In this document: one piece after another, positions 8,279 to 16,166 of the stretch
Numbering within the stretch: the first letter of the stretch is position 1
Layout of the letters: each line of letters opens with the position of its first letter
From: Candidatus Eiseniibacteriota bacterium
Lineage (GTDB): Bacteria > Arandabacterota > Arandabacteria > JAGLYR01
DNA length: 27,940 nt
Assembly (NCBI GenBank): GCA_023132135.1
Contig: JAGLYR010000020.1
Location: 1-27,940 of the forward strand
Reading direction: 5' to 3'
The notes under the pieces: model-generated
Seen by the model: only the letters and a program-made list of their open reading frames with translations
What the model was told of the DNA's origin: nothing
Databases searched by the model: none
Position numbers and translations under genes: made by a program

Positions 8279-9408
8279 ACCCGATCCCCCATCCGCGCCG
8301 TTTCGGACACCACCTCCTCGATCACTTGAAGCGTCTGGTGGGTGGCGCGGTCCCAACTGAATCCTCGCGCCCACGCAATTGCCCGGCGCGAGAACTGTTC
8401 TCTCACCCGCGGATTCCGCAGCATGACAACAACACTCGAGGCGAGACTCCGTTCGTCACCGTACCCGACCAGGATCCCGGTTTTTCCATCCTGCACCGCA
8501 TCCCTGAGACCTGGAACATCACTGGCGATCACGGGCGCGCCACAGGCATTGGACTCAATCACGGTCACGCCCCAACCCTCTTTCCGGGACGGATTCACAA
8601 CAACCTGAGCGCTCTGGAGAATCCCGATTTTCTCCCTTTCGGAGACTCGTCCCGTGAAGCGCACGGATCCTGTCATGCTTATCTCGCGGGCTATCTTCTC
8701 CAGTCTCGGCCGGTCGTCCCCGTCTCCAACTATCGTGAGCTTGGCCTCGGGGATTTTCTCCAGCACACGCTTCATCGCACGGAGTACAAGATCGATACTC
8801 TTGTACTTCTTCAGCCGCCCCAGGTACACGACGCTCGGTTCCGGAAATCTCCGGCGCGTCTCCGGCCGGTATCGGCTGAGATCAATCCCGTTATGAATAA
8901 CCGCAATCCGCGATGCGGATACGCCCCGACTTACCAACTCGTCCCGCGTGCTTTCAGAAACCACCGTGAACCTGGTTCGCCGGTAGACAGTTGGAATCAG
9001 ACGCTCGGAGGCATACACATACGAAGCGAACGGGAACGCCGTCTCATGGAAGATGCTTCCGCCGAACATGTGATGCATGACGGCCAACAGCGGGGTGTGA
9101 ACGTAGAGGGGCGTGTAGAACGGGATCTTGTTTATGTCGTCCACTACGATGTCGAAGCCCTGGTGCCGGAGATCGGAGAGATACGCTCCCGGGACTGCGA
9201 AGTTGAAGTTCCACCAATTGCCCCGGCGGACAACCTGAATCCCGTCGATTGTCTCCTCGCGCGGACACCCGGGGTACCCCGATGCCAACAGCACAACCCG
9301 GTGTCCCCTGGACGCGATCCTCCGGAAGATCTCATGCAGGTGAAGCTCCGCCCCACCCGCCTCCGGGTTTCTGATATCCCGCCAGTTGATAACCAGAATC
9401 CGAAGCAT
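8275..9408 (-). CDS. GT4-family (GT-B fold) glycosyltransferase
   Basis: 377 residues from ATG at 9408. The N-terminal domain has the GT4 acceptor-side pattern (NPEAGGAELHLHEIF). The C-terminal donor domain has IHNGIDLSRY, VVYLGRLKKYKSIDLVLRA, IVGDGDD and the E-x7-E motif region EGWGVTVIESNACGAPVIA (about 290-310). It should transfer a nucleotide-activated sugar to a lipid-linked or glycan acceptor at the inner face of the membrane. The ATG is preceded by GGTGGGTGGAGCGC. It is the first gene behind the promoter at 9483-9512 and overlaps the methyltransferase by 4 bp. The specific sugar cannot be inferred. Confidence 0.9.
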   Translation of the reverse strand: MLRILVINWRDIRNPEAGGAELHLHEIFRRIASRGHRVVLLASGYPGCPREETIDGIQVVRRGNWWNFNFAVPGAYLSDLRHQGFDIVVDDINKIPFYTPLYVHTPLLAVMHHMFGGSIFHETAFPFASYVYASERLIPTVYRRTRFTVVSESTRDELVSRGVSASRIAVIHNGIDLSRYRPETRRRFPEPSVVYLGRLKKYKSIDLVLRAMKRVLEKIPEAKLTIVGDGDDRPRLEKIAREISMTGSVRFTGRVSEREKIGILQSAQVVVNPSRKEGWGVTVIESNACGAPVIASDVPGLRDAVQDGKTGILVGYGDERSLASSVVVMLRNPRVREQFSRRAIAWARGFSWDRATHQTLQVIEEVVSETARMGDRV

Positions 9409-9482
9409 GCGCTCCACCCACCGTCTCTCAACAGACCACAATCACTCAATCGCCACGGTCGTGTAACATCAAAATCCACCGC

Positions 9483-9512
9483 ATCTTAGCACCGTACCAG
9501 GCAGGGTGTCAA
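9483..9512 (-). promoter_or_regulatory. Sigma70-type promoter for the GT4-led envelope operon
   Basis: On the minus strand: TTGACA at 9512-9507, an 18-bp spacer, TAAGAT at 9488-9483, with an extended -10 TGC directly before the hexamer. Predicted start of transcription is near 9476, about 68 nt upstream of the GT4 ATG. It lies in the 115-bp gap after the GT2 stop (9524). Confidence 0.7.
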
Positions 9513-9523
9513 CCACTTGCCCT

Positions 9524-10558
9524 CTAATCTTTCAGTGCAATTTCCCTCACAGATATCCCGTGCTCGCGGAACCAGCGCCGGATCTCAGCACCGGGTACCT
9601 TCTTCCGTCCCAGGATCCGCCGCCTCTCTCGGAGCGGATGCTCCAGACCGATCAGCGCCGCCCAGTAGGCTTTCAGGAGCACGCGGATGAGAGACCCCGC
9701 GGAGTACTGCGATGTGAACCGCCCCGCCGCCCCCCGCCCGGTCAGGGCACCGTATGCCTGGAGGGCAAAACGCGCCAGTGTGTGGACCGGGCTGACAACC
9801 AGCATGGACAAGGGCAGGATCTTCACCGCCACCCAGACCCGGTTCCGCTCAACCAGGAACGCCTTGGCCGGGGAATACTGGCCGGTGGTGGCGGAATACC
9901 GATGATACACGCGGGCAGCGGGAACGAAGACGCACTGCCATCCTGCAAGTCTGCCCCGGAGCCCAAGATCCGTATCGTCGCCGTACGCGAAGAAAGTCTC
10001 GTCGAAAAGGCCGATCTCATCCAGCATGGACTTGCGGTACAAGGCGGCGCAGCCACTGGGGAACAGACACTCCGACGCGTCGTCGTACTGACCCACATCC
10101 ACCTCCAGGCGCCCCCGCCCCCGGTTGAGACCATCACGGTAGATGAGATGTCCTGTGTTGTCGATGACGTCACGGCGGTCGAAGTTCAGGATCTTGGACG
10201 CGCACATCCCCGCCGATGGGGCTGCCTCCGCTGCCGCCACCAGCGCACCCAGCCAGCGTTCATCAGCTTCCGTGTCATTGTTGAGCAGGACTATGTACCG
10301 CCCCCGCGCCCGGACGATGGCCTGGTTGTTGGCGATCCCGAACCCCAGGTTCTTCTCGTTCTCGATGATGGACACGACCCACGGAAACCGTTCCCGGACC
10401 ATGGCCACCGATCCGTCTTCGCTTCCATTGTCTACAAGGAGGACTTCGAAACTGCGGAATTGCTGGGTTTCGAGAGACTGCAGACACGTCTCGAGGAAAT
10501 CCCGCCCGTTCCAGTTCACGATGATGACCGAGGCCGATACCGTCTCCCTATTTCCCAT
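9524..10558 (-). CDS. GT2-family (GT-A fold) glycosyltransferase, rhamnosyltransferase-like
   Basis: 344 residues from ATG at 10558. The N-terminal GT-A fold shows VIIVNWNG, LLVDNGSEDGS, the NLGFGIANNQAI segment and the metal-binding LLNNDTEAD (DXD-like). Further on are FPSGCAALYRKSMLDEIGLFDETFF and YGDDTDLGLR, typical of the WbbL/rhamnosyltransferase-like branch, and a hydrophobic C-terminal segment. The chosen ATG overlaps the metallophosphoesterase end by 11 bp; upstream in-frame extension (to 10702) falls inside that gene. Last gene of the riboflavin-nusB transcription unit by spacing, with a new promoter right after it. Confidence 0.88.
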   Translation of the reverse strand: MGNRETVSASVIIVNWNGRDFLETCLQSLETQQFRSFEVLLVDNGSEDGSVAMVRERFPWVVSIIENEKNLGFGIANNQAIVRARGRYIVLLNNDTEADERWLGALVAAAEAAPSAGMCASKILNFDRRDVIDNTGHLIYRDGLNRGRGRLEVDVGQYDDASECLFPSGCAALYRKSMLDEIGLFDETFFAYGDDTDLGLRGRLAGWQCVFVPAARVYHRYSATTGQYSPAKAFLVERNRVWVAVKILPLSMLVVSPVHTLARFALQAYGALTGRGAAGRFTSQYSAGSLIRVLLKAYWAALIGLEHPLRERRRILGRKKVPGAEIRRWFREHGISVREIALKD

Positions 10559-11276
10559 GTTGCAATCTCTCCGCAAGGGACGCGGGAAGCCCCGCATCGA
10601 GAATCGCCCGGCCGGCCGCCGCCGTGTCGTACGGAACCCGCTCGATACTGGCCCGACCTTCCCCTGTATCCAACACAAGGAAGCTGGCCCGCGGATCCCC
10701 ATCTCTGGGTTGACCCACGCTCCCCACGTTGATGACGTAGCGCAGCTTTTCCCTCAGACAGATCTCGGCTTCCACGGAGAGTTTGCACCGTCTGTCGCTC
10801 TCCTTGGCCGCCACCAGAGGCCGGTGGGAATGACCGATCAGACACAGACGTTCCTGAAACCGCTCGAAGGCCCGCTCAGCACTTTCGGTGGTGACTACGT
10901 AGTGCCACTGCGAGGGCTCCATGGGAGAGGCGTGAACAAAGAAAATCGATTCCTCTTGCGCCACGAGCGGCGCGCCGGAGAGAAACCGCCGATTCGGTTC
11001 CGTGAGCACTTCCCCGGTCCAGAGTACGGCAGCCTGGGCTTGAGGATTGAAATGGCCCGCGCTTGTTCCGCCTACCGCGGCGCGGTCGTGGTTTCCGGCG
11101 ACACACCGATCCACCGAGAGCCGGGTTTCCTCCACGCACTCGTTGGGATTCCCGCCGTATCCGACGATGTCTCCCAGGCAGATCCGGCAACCAATTCCCA
11201 GCTGGTCCATCCGTCGGAGAACGCTCCGGAGCGCCTGGAGGTTCCCATGAACATCCGAGAAAACGGCGTATCGCAA
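10548..11276 (-). CDS. Metallophosphoesterase family protein (calcineurin-like, Metallophos_2 type)
   Basis: 242 residues. The di-metal motifs are all present: FSDVHGN (residues 6-12), LGDIVGYG (39-46), CVAGNHD (58-64), HASP and IGHSHRP. This is the compact YfcE/MJ0936-like phosphoesterase class without extra domains. Starts with TTG at 11276, 5 bp after the nusB stop, behind a G-rich ribosome site. Substrate not predictable; phosphodiester hydrolysis is the family activity. Spacing indicates co-transcription with nusB and GT2. Confidence 0.87.
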   Translation of the reverse strand: MRYAVFSDVHGNLQALRSVLRRMDQLGIGCRICLGDIVGYGGNPNECVEETRLSVDRCVAGNHDRAAVGGTSAGHFNPQAQAAVLWTGEVLTEPNRRFLSGAPLVAQEESIFFVHASPMEPSQWHYVVTTESAERAFERFQERLCLIGHSHRPLVAAKESDRRCKLSVEAEICLREKLRYVINVGSVGQPRDGDPRASFLVLDTGEGRASIERVPYDTAAAGRAILDAGLPASLAERLQHGK

Positions 11277-11281
11277 CCGAA

Positions 11282-11716
11282 TCAGTCCCCCCCCTCCACC
11301 ACCGTTCCCTTCCCCGCTGTGCGCCAGAGGCGATCCAGGATCCCGTTCACAAAAGCCCCGGACTGCTCCGTGCTGTATTTCTTGGCGATTTCCACAGCTT
11401 CGTCGATGACCACTTCCCCGGGAACTCCCGTTCCGTAGAGCAACTCCCCTGTTGCTATCCTCAGGATGCTCCGGTCGATGGCAGCCAAACGCTCCATTTT
11501 CCAGCGTTCCAGGGTCTGGCTGATCACCCGGTCGATTTCCGATCGATGCTCCGAGAAAGCCTCAACCAGGGATCGTGCGTACTCACTTGCATCCGGACCG
11601 GCCTTTCGCTCCTCCAGGATCTGGGCGAGTGCCAGATCTACGGAGTCCTGCCCGTGTTCGCTCTGATAAAGAGCCTGGAAAGCAATCTCCCGCGCGCGCC
11701 GTCGTCTGCTTCTCAT
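11282..11716 (-). CDS. nusB: Transcription antitermination factor NusB
   Basis: 144 residues, the usual NusB length. The helical RNA-binding protein shows the N-terminal RRRAREIAFQALYQSEHG, the central ERWKMERLAAIDRSILRIA and EVVIDEAVEIAKKYSTEQS, and the C-terminal FVNGILDRL, all diagnostic. NusB with NusE (S10) forms the boxA-binding part of the rRNA antitermination complex. The ATG lies 9 bp after the ribH stop; the ribH-nusB pair is a common bacterial arrangement. Confidence 0.95.
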   Translation of the reverse strand: MRSRRRRAREIAFQALYQSEHGQDSVDLALAQILEERKAGPDASEYARSLVEAFSEHRSEIDRVISQTLERWKMERLAAIDRSILRIATGELLYGTGVPGEVVIDEAVEIAKKYSTEQSGAFVNGILDRLWRTAGKGTVVEGGD

Positions 11717-11725
11717 GAAGACGTT

Positions 11726-12196
11726 TTACCCCCGCACCCTGGACATCAGGTCGGCCATCTCCAACGCCGAAAGCGCGGCAGCCCAACCCCTGTTCCCGCT
11801 CTTGGCCCCTGCGCGCTCCAGAGCCTGCTCCAGGGTCTCCGCCGTCAGGATCCCGAAAATAACAGGAATCCCCGTCTGCGCGCTGAGCTGGCCGACCCCG
11901 CGCGTGACCTCGCTGCTTACCCTTTCGAAGTGAGAGGTCGCGCCGCGAATAACGGCGCCCAGGCAAATCACAACGTCGTAGTTCTTGCTCTCCGCAAACG
12001 CGCGGGCCACAAGGGGAATCTCCAGAGCACCCGGGACCCATGCGACATCCACGGCATCATCCGCTACCTCGTGCCGCTTCAGGCAATCCAGCGCTCCATC
12101 GAGGAGCCGGTTGGAAACCAGATCGTTGAACCGGCTGACCACGACGCCAAAACGCTTGCCACGCCCGTCCAGCAGACCTTCAAACACCCTCGCCAT
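11726..12196 (-). CDS. ribH: 6,7-dimethyl-8-ribityllumazine synthase
   Basis: 156 residues, normal length for lumazine synthase. It condenses 5-amino-6-ribitylaminouracil with 3,4-dihydroxy-2-butanone 4-phosphate. Visible signatures are [17 protein letters not shown], the VPGALEIPL substrate loop, [13 protein letters not shown] with the catalytic His, and [17 protein letters not shown]. Starts at ATG, 30 bp after ribBA; fourth of five genes behind the FMN riboswitch. Confidence 0.96.
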   Translation of the reverse strand: MARVFEGLLDGRGKRFGVVVSRFNDLVSNRLLDGALDCLKRHEVADDAVDVAWVPGALEIPLVARAFAESKNYDVVICLGAVIRGATSHFERVSSEVTRGVGQLSAQTGIPVIFGILTAETLEQALERAGAKSGNRGWAAALSALEMADLMSRVRG

Positions 12197-12226
12197 CGGC
12201 CAACCTCCTCCAGTGCTTGTAACGTT

Positions 12227-13453
12227 CTACCCATCGCTGCTGTCGTCATCTACCAGATTCAGTATGTGCCCCAATTTCGTTCTCTTTGTACTGAGATACC
12301 TCCGGTTGCACTCCGTAGGCTCCATCTCGATGGAAACTCTCTCCACAACCTTCAACCCGTAGGCCTCGAGACCCACGATCTTCCGCGGGTTGTTCGTGAT
12401 CAGGCGGATTTCACTGAGCCCGAGGTCGGCCAGGATCTGGGCCCCGATTCCGTAGTCCCGGAGATCCGCAGCAAAACCCAGCTCCTTGTTGGCTTCCACA
12501 GTATCCAGACCATTATCCTGGAGCTCGTAAGCTCGCACCTTGTTCGCCAAGCCAATACCGCGCCCCTCCTGCCGCATATAGAGGAAGACCCCCACACCCG
12601 CCTCACCGATCATTTTCAGCGCCGCCCTCAGCTGCTGCCCGCAGTCACACCGGAGTGAACCCAGAACATCCCCTGTGAGACACTGCGAATGGACCCGAAC
12701 GAGAGGTTCCGGCGTGCCGGTCGGCTCACCCCTGACCAGGGCCAGATGATGATTCTCCGAATCGGAGCTTCCATAGAGGTGCATCTGGAAGACGCCGAAA
12801 TCGGTGGGGAGCTCCGCTGTCGCCATTCGCCGGACGAGAACCTCCGTCCGGCGCCGGTACTGGATCAGATCCCGGACCGTGATGATTTTGAGACCCCACT
12901 TCCCGGCCAGCGTCAGCAGCTCAGGCACCCGGGCCATGCTGCCATCCTCAGACATGATCTCACACAACACGCCCGCGGGACGGAGACCGGCGAGACGCGC
13001 CAGATCCACCGAGGCTTCCGTGTGCCCCGCGCGCCGGAGCACTCCCCCCTCCACCGCCCTCAGCGGAAACACGTGTCCCGGGCGCGCCAGGTCTTCCGGT
13101 CTTGTTCCATCGTGGACCAGAACCTGGACTGTGCGAGCCCGGTCGTAAGCAGAGATGCCCGTGGTCGTCCCGTCGACCGCGTCCACCGACACGGCAAAGG
13201 GGGTTCCCATCTTGGCCGTGTTGTGGCTCACCATGGGCGCAAGACCCAGTTGGTCCAGGCGAGCGCCTTCCATCGAGACGCAGATCAACCCCCGCCCTTC
13301 TTTCGCCATGAAGTTGATCGCCGCGGGAGTTACCCCCTCCGCCGCCATGACGAAATCGCCTTCGTTTTCGCGTTCCTCGTCATCCACAACAATGACAACC
13401 TTGCCGGCGCGGATCTCCTCGGCGGCATCACGAATCGTGTCGAAGGATTTCAT
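12227..13453 (-). CDS. ribBA: Bifunctional 3,4-dihydroxy-2-butanone 4-phosphate synthase / GTP cyclohydrolase II
   Basis: 408 residues, the normal size of the RibBA fusion. The N-terminal DHBP synthase domain (about 1-205) has [16 protein letters not shown] and the [12 protein letters not shown] segment, plus [14 protein letters not shown]. The C-terminal GTP cyclohydrolase II domain has [18 protein letters not shown], whose three cysteines bind zinc, [12 protein letters not shown] and ITNNPRKI. Both active sites look intact. It supplies both branch precursors of riboflavin. ATG start 18 bp after ribE. Confidence 0.96.
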   Translation of the reverse strand: MKSFDTIRDAAEEIRAGKVVIVVDDEERENEGDFVMAAEGVTPAAINFMAKEGRGLICVSMEGARLDQLGLAPMVSHNTAKMGTPFAVSVDAVDGTTTGISAYDRARTVQVLVHDGTRPEDLARPGHVFPLRAVEGGVLRRAGHTEASVDLARLAGLRPAGVLCEIMSEDGSMARVPELLTLAGKWGLKIITVRDLIQYRRRTEVLVRRMATAELPTDFGVFQMHLYGSSDSENHHLALVRGEPTGTPEPLVRVHSQCLTGDVLGSLRCDCGQQLRAALKMIGEAGVGVFLYMRQEGRGIGLANKVRAYELQDNGLDTVEANKELGFAADLRDYGIGAQILADLGLSEIRLITNNPRKIVGLEAYGLKVVERVSIEMEPTECNRRYLSTKRTKLGHILNLVDDDSSDG

Positions 13454-13471
13454 TTCCTCTGCGGGTCCCCC

Positions 13472-14161
13472 TTACCGAGTGTAGCCCTCATTTTTCATCC
13501 AGTCTTCCGTCAGACCACTGCGCGACGTGTGCCCCGTCCGGCTTTCTGTCAGACCACTGCGCGACGTGTGCCCGCTGTCCAGCTGTCTTGCGACATATCG
13601 AGCCAGGATGTCCACCTCCAGGTTCAGATCGTCACCGACCTGCGAACGACCCAAGGTGGTCATGATCCGCGTCTGGGGAACAAGAGCCACCGCAAATGTG
13701 TCTCCGTCCACAGCAGATACCGTCAGGGATACTCCCTCAAGGGCAACCGAGCCCCTCTCCGCGATCATCGGCCCCAGCTCCGCCGGATACCGCAGGCGCA
13801 ACCGGCGCTCTCCAGCACCCACCCCCGTCAACCCGACAATCCTGGCCCGCGCATCCACGTGACCCGTCACGAGATGCCCGCCCACGCGGTCGCCCAGCCT
13901 GAGGGATCGCTCCAGATTGACACTCGCGCCCGGCCGGAGACTCAGGATATTGATCCGGCTCGCTGTCTCGGGTACCATCTCCACAGTGAACCCAGCGTCG
14001 CCCACACTCGTGACCGTCAGACACACGCCCGAAACACAAATGCTGTCTCCCACGCTTGTTCCCGCGAGGACCGTGGTCGCCGCGATCCGCAGCTGCACAG
14101 AGCCGGACTGCTGCACCACTCCATCAACCCGACCCATTTCTTCAATCAGACCAGTGAACAT
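13472..14161 (-). CDS. ribE: Riboflavin synthase alpha chain, with duplicated C-terminal tail
   Basis: 229 residues from ATG at 14161 (MFTGLIEEMG), 4 bp after the ribD stop. Two homologous lumazine-binding barrels are visible: the first includes GDSICVSGVCLTV and RPGASVNLERSLRLGDRVGGHLVTGHVD; the second includes GSVALEGVSLTVSAVD and the QVGDDLNLEVDILARYVARQL end. It dismutates two lumazines into riboflavin. The protein is longer than typical (200-215) because the tail after the second barrel contains GHTSRSGLTE twice, from a 39-bp tandem duplication. The catalytic part appears intact. Confidence 0.95.
   Translation of the reverse strand: MFTGLIEEMGRVDGVVQQSGSVQLRIAATTVLAGTSVGDSICVSGVCLTVTSVGDAGFTVEMVPETASRINILSLRPGASVNLERSLRLGDRVGGHLVTGHVDARARIVGLTGVGAGERRLRLRYPAELGPMIAERGSVALEGVSLTVSAVDGDTFAVALVPQTRIMTTLGRSQVGDDLNLEVDILARYVARQLDSGHTSRSGLTESRTGHTSRSGLTEDWMKNEGYTR
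13509..13573. repeat. Tandem duplication at the 3' end of ribE
   Basis: The 26-bp stretch at 13509-13534 recurs exactly at 13548-13573, an offset of 39 bp or thirteen codons, so the frame is kept. It encodes the repeated GHTSRSGLTE in the RibE tail. Confidence 0.9.
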
Positions 14162-14165
14162 GACA

Positions 14166-15287
14166 CTAGCTCTTCTCCCGGCGCAAGTATCCTTCAACGA
14201 GAATGTCCTCCCCCACGCGACGCGACCTGACCTCGCTGAGAGTCACCGAGCGGGAGATCCGCCGGATACCCAGATCCCCGACGCTGTTCCAGGCATCGCC
14301 ACCCAGGATCCGCGGGGCCAAAACCATCAGGATCTTGTCAGCAATCCGGTCCCTGAGCATCGAAGCTGCAACCTCGCGTCCCCCTTCCACCAACACGGAG
14401 GTCAGTCCCTCCCGACCGAGTCGCCGGATGACGGATCTTGCGTTCACTCGACCACGCGAGTCTGCAGCGAATGGCCAGATTTCCGCGCCAAGCAACCTGA
14501 TCCTGTTCTCACGGCGGGCATCTCGATCCTTTCCACAAGCCACGATGGTCCGGACCCCGGGAAGGTCATTCAGCACTCGCGCATTCAGTGGTGTTTGCAA
14601 CCTGGTGTCCAGGATAACGCGCACCGGGTGACGCGGCCGACGGACTCCCATCCGCACCGTCAACTGCGGATCATCGGCCAACACTGTCCCCACTCCTACC
14701 AGGATCGCATCAACTTCCTGCCGGAGCCGGTGCCCGAGCTTGCGAGACGCCGTGCCACTGATCCATCGTGATTCCCCCGTCGCAGTTGCGATTTTCCCAT
14801 CCAGCGTGGCTGCCAGTTTCAGGACGACAAATGGGCGACCCGTCCCAGCATGCGTCAGGTAGAACTCGTTCAGCCGACCTCCCTCTCCCGCCAGGAGTCC
14901 CAAGTGCACTTCAACCCCGTGGCGGCGAAGCAACCGGACCCCCCTGCCGGCGACAAGGGGATTCGGGTCCAGCACAGACACCCACACCCGGCGGATTCCT
15001 GCATCCAGGATCGCATCGGTACATGGAGGAGTGTGCCCATGGTGACAACAGGGTTCCAGATTCGCGTATAGATCCGCCCCGGCCACTTCCCTCCCGGCAT
15101 CCTCAATGGCCAGAACCTCCGCGTGCGGCATTCCCCTCTGCCGGTGGTAACCTTCCCCGACAATCCGCCCCCGGTTCACAATCACTGCTCCGACCATGGG
15201 ATTCGGGCTTACCCAACCAGCTCCTCTTCGGGCCAGCCGGAAAGCCCGCGCCATGAACCGGCGATGAACCACTTCCTCTTCCACCAC
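14166..15287 (-). CDS. ribD: Bifunctional diaminohydroxyphosphoribosylaminopyrimidine deaminase / 5-amino-6-(5-phosphoribosylamino)uracil reductase
   Basis: About 373 residues. The N-terminal cytidine-deaminase-like domain shows SPNPMVGAVIV, the zinc ligand HAE and PCCHHGHTPPC. The C-terminal reductase domain shows VVLKLAATLDGKIAT, SRWISG, VGVGTVLADDPQLTVR and VLVEGGREVAASML. It performs two consecutive steps after GTP cyclohydrolase II. Start is uncertain: GTG at 15287 has GAGG at good spacing, and GTG at 15284 is also possible; the frame also opens at TTG 15299, only 4 nt after the terminator's T-run and without a ribosome site. First gene behind the FMN riboswitch. Confidence 0.94.
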   Translation of the reverse strand: MVEEEVVHRRFMARAFRLARRGAGWVSPNPMVGAVIVNRGRIVGEGYHRQRGMPHAEVLAIEDAGREVAGADLYANLEPCCHHGHTPPCTDAILDAGIRRVWVSVLDPNPLVAGRGVRLLRRHGVEVHLGLLAGEGGRLNEFYLTHAGTGRPFVVLKLAATLDGKIATATGESRWISGTASRKLGHRLRQEVDAILVGVGTVLADDPQLTVRMGVRRPRHPVRVILDTRLQTPLNARVLNDLPGVRTIVACGKDRDARRENRIRLLGAEIWPFAADSRGRVNARSVIRRLGREGLTSVLVEGGREVAASMLRDRIADKILMVLAPRILGGDAWNSVGDLGIRRISRSVTLSEVRSRRVGEDILVEGYLRREKS

Positions 15288-15303
15288 GCCCGCCCTCAAC
15301 AGG

Positions 15304-15331
15304 AAAACGCCCCGAAGATCGCTTCGGGGCG
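15304..15331 (-). terminator. Intrinsic terminator of the FMN riboswitch
   Basis: Minus-strand RNA: CGCCCCGAAG (15331-15322), loop CGAT, CTTCGGGGCG (15317-15308), then TTTT (15307-15304). A perfect 10-bp GC-rich stem plus a short U-run just before ribD. Its 3' arm is identical to the riboswitch 5' arm at 15478-15469. Confidence 0.85.
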
Positions 15332-15361
15332 GCGCGTTCCTGGCCGTTGCCAGCCTTCCTG

Positions 15362-15480
15362 TCCTTCTCTCATCCAGACTTTCACTGTCGGCTCCGGAAT
15401 CTCACCGGATCAGCAGATGTCCTGAACATCCGCTCGCGGGCTATCACCGCCGGTGGGGATTTTCACCCCGCCCCGAAGGA
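15362..15480 (-). promoter_or_regulatory. FMN riboswitch (RFN element)
   Basis: The minus strand carries the RFN consensus in order: TCCTTCGGGGCGGGGTG, CCCCACCGGCGGTGAT, AGCCCGCGAGC, a variable stem, GATCCGGTGAGATTCCGG, GCCGACAGT, AGTCTGGATGAGAGAAGGA. The P1 helix closes between TCCTTC (15480-15475) and GAAGGA (15367-15362). FMN binding normally lowers expression of riboflavin genes; here a terminator follows 31 nt downstream, indicating transcriptional control of ribD and the genes behind it. Confidence 0.96.
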
Positions 15481-15502
15481 TCAAGGATCTATGACTGGTC
15501 AC

Positions 15503-15531
15503 AGATTAGTGCCAACTCTGCCTGTTGTCAA
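15503..15531 (-). promoter_or_regulatory. Sigma70-type promoter of the riboflavin operon
   Basis: TTGACA at 15531-15526, 17-bp spacer, TAATCT at 15508-15503 on the minus strand. The expected transcription start near 15496 lies about 16 nt before the first riboswitch base. Confidence 0.75.
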
Positions 15532-15548
15532 CTCAATTCCGGAAGCTT

Positions 15549-15592
15549 CACCATGGAGGATTCACCACGGAGTTGCAAAGAGAGCGAAGAAA
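15549..15592 (+). repeat. Degenerate CACCACGGAG/GCGAAGA-type intergenic repeat
   Basis: Reading plus, short purine-rich units follow CACCATGGAGGAT and CACCACGGAGT, then GCAAAGAGAGCGAAGA. It resembles, in the opposite orientation, the stretch at 24878-24933. Imperfect; no coding potential. It occupies most of the gap between the riboflavin promoter and the PAS gene stop. Confidence 0.4.
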
Positions 15593-15614
15593 AGGGGCGG
15601 CTTCGCAGTGCAGG

Positions 15615-16166
15615 TCAGTATGCGGTACTCGCCGTCTCCTCCTGAGAAGGCTCCAAATCAAAAAGAGCTTCCATAGATCGCGAGTCCTCAACGTATTTCA
15701 GGATGTCGTTGGCCGCCTTCTCGGCCTTCTCGTAATTCCCTTTCCCAAGTGCGAAGAGGATGATCTCGGCCTTGCCGGCCATGGGAGCCAGATAATTGTT
15801 GAAGCGATGTTTCATGCGCCGCAGTGCTTCGTGATCCACCCGGCTCCCCTGCTCCAACGGAGTCACGCTTAGGGCATACGAGGCGTTTCCAACCGGGCGT
15901 TCCAGGCGCCCGCCGCTCACTTCGCAGATCCGACCCTGGAGCGCAGCCCGGAACACTCCGGGACTCCCGGCCGATCGATGTTCCAGCGGACAGCTTTCGC
16001 AGGGCTCATCATTCCCACGCAGTACTCGATAGCACGGCGCCTTCGGGTTTTGCAGATCGAATTGGTCCCGAGCCGCCCGGTTTGCGTGGGCAATTCTGCG
16101 ATCCGCATCCAGAAGCAGGACCGGATAGTTCAGCGCATCGAGAATGACATGCTCAGGCGAATCCAT
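15615..16166 (-). CDS. Small PAS-domain protein with Cys motif and histidine-kinase-like helix, no ATPase domain
   Basis: 183 residues from ATG at 16166, behind a strong GGAGAGGAGAGAG ribosome site. A PAS domain (about 5-105) begins VILDALNYPVLLLDADRRIAHAN and contains a cysteine cluster CYRVLRGNDEPCESCP (C45, C56, C59), then ALSVTPLEQ. The next segment, MKHRFNNYLAPMAGKAEIIL (118-137), resembles the dimerisation/phospho-acceptor helix of histidine kinases (H-x-x-N-N form, His120), but the protein ends about 45 residues later with no HATPase domain. It could be a phosphotransfer or sensory partner, or a truncated kinase. The open frame to 16295 is spurious: it begins inside the repeat at 16273-16353. 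Confidence 0.75.
   Translation of the reverse strand: MDSPEHVILDALNYPVLLLDADRRIAHANRAARDQFDLQNPKAPCYRVLRGNDEPCESCPLEHRSAGSPGVFRAALQGRICEVSGGRLERPVGNASYALSVTPLEQGSRVDHEALRRMKHRFNNYLAPMAGKAEIILFALGKGNYEKAEKAANDILKYVEDSRSMEALFDLEPSQEETASTAY

Noticed and set aside
11063-12658. Plus-strand open frame of 531 codons across nusB and ribH
   Set aside because: Lies antisense to four well-identified genes and has no recognisable domain.
12689-14230. Plus-strand open frame of 513 codons opposite ribBA and ribE
   Set aside because: Shadow of conserved riboflavin genes; the apparent internal repeat is the ribE tandem duplication seen in another frame.
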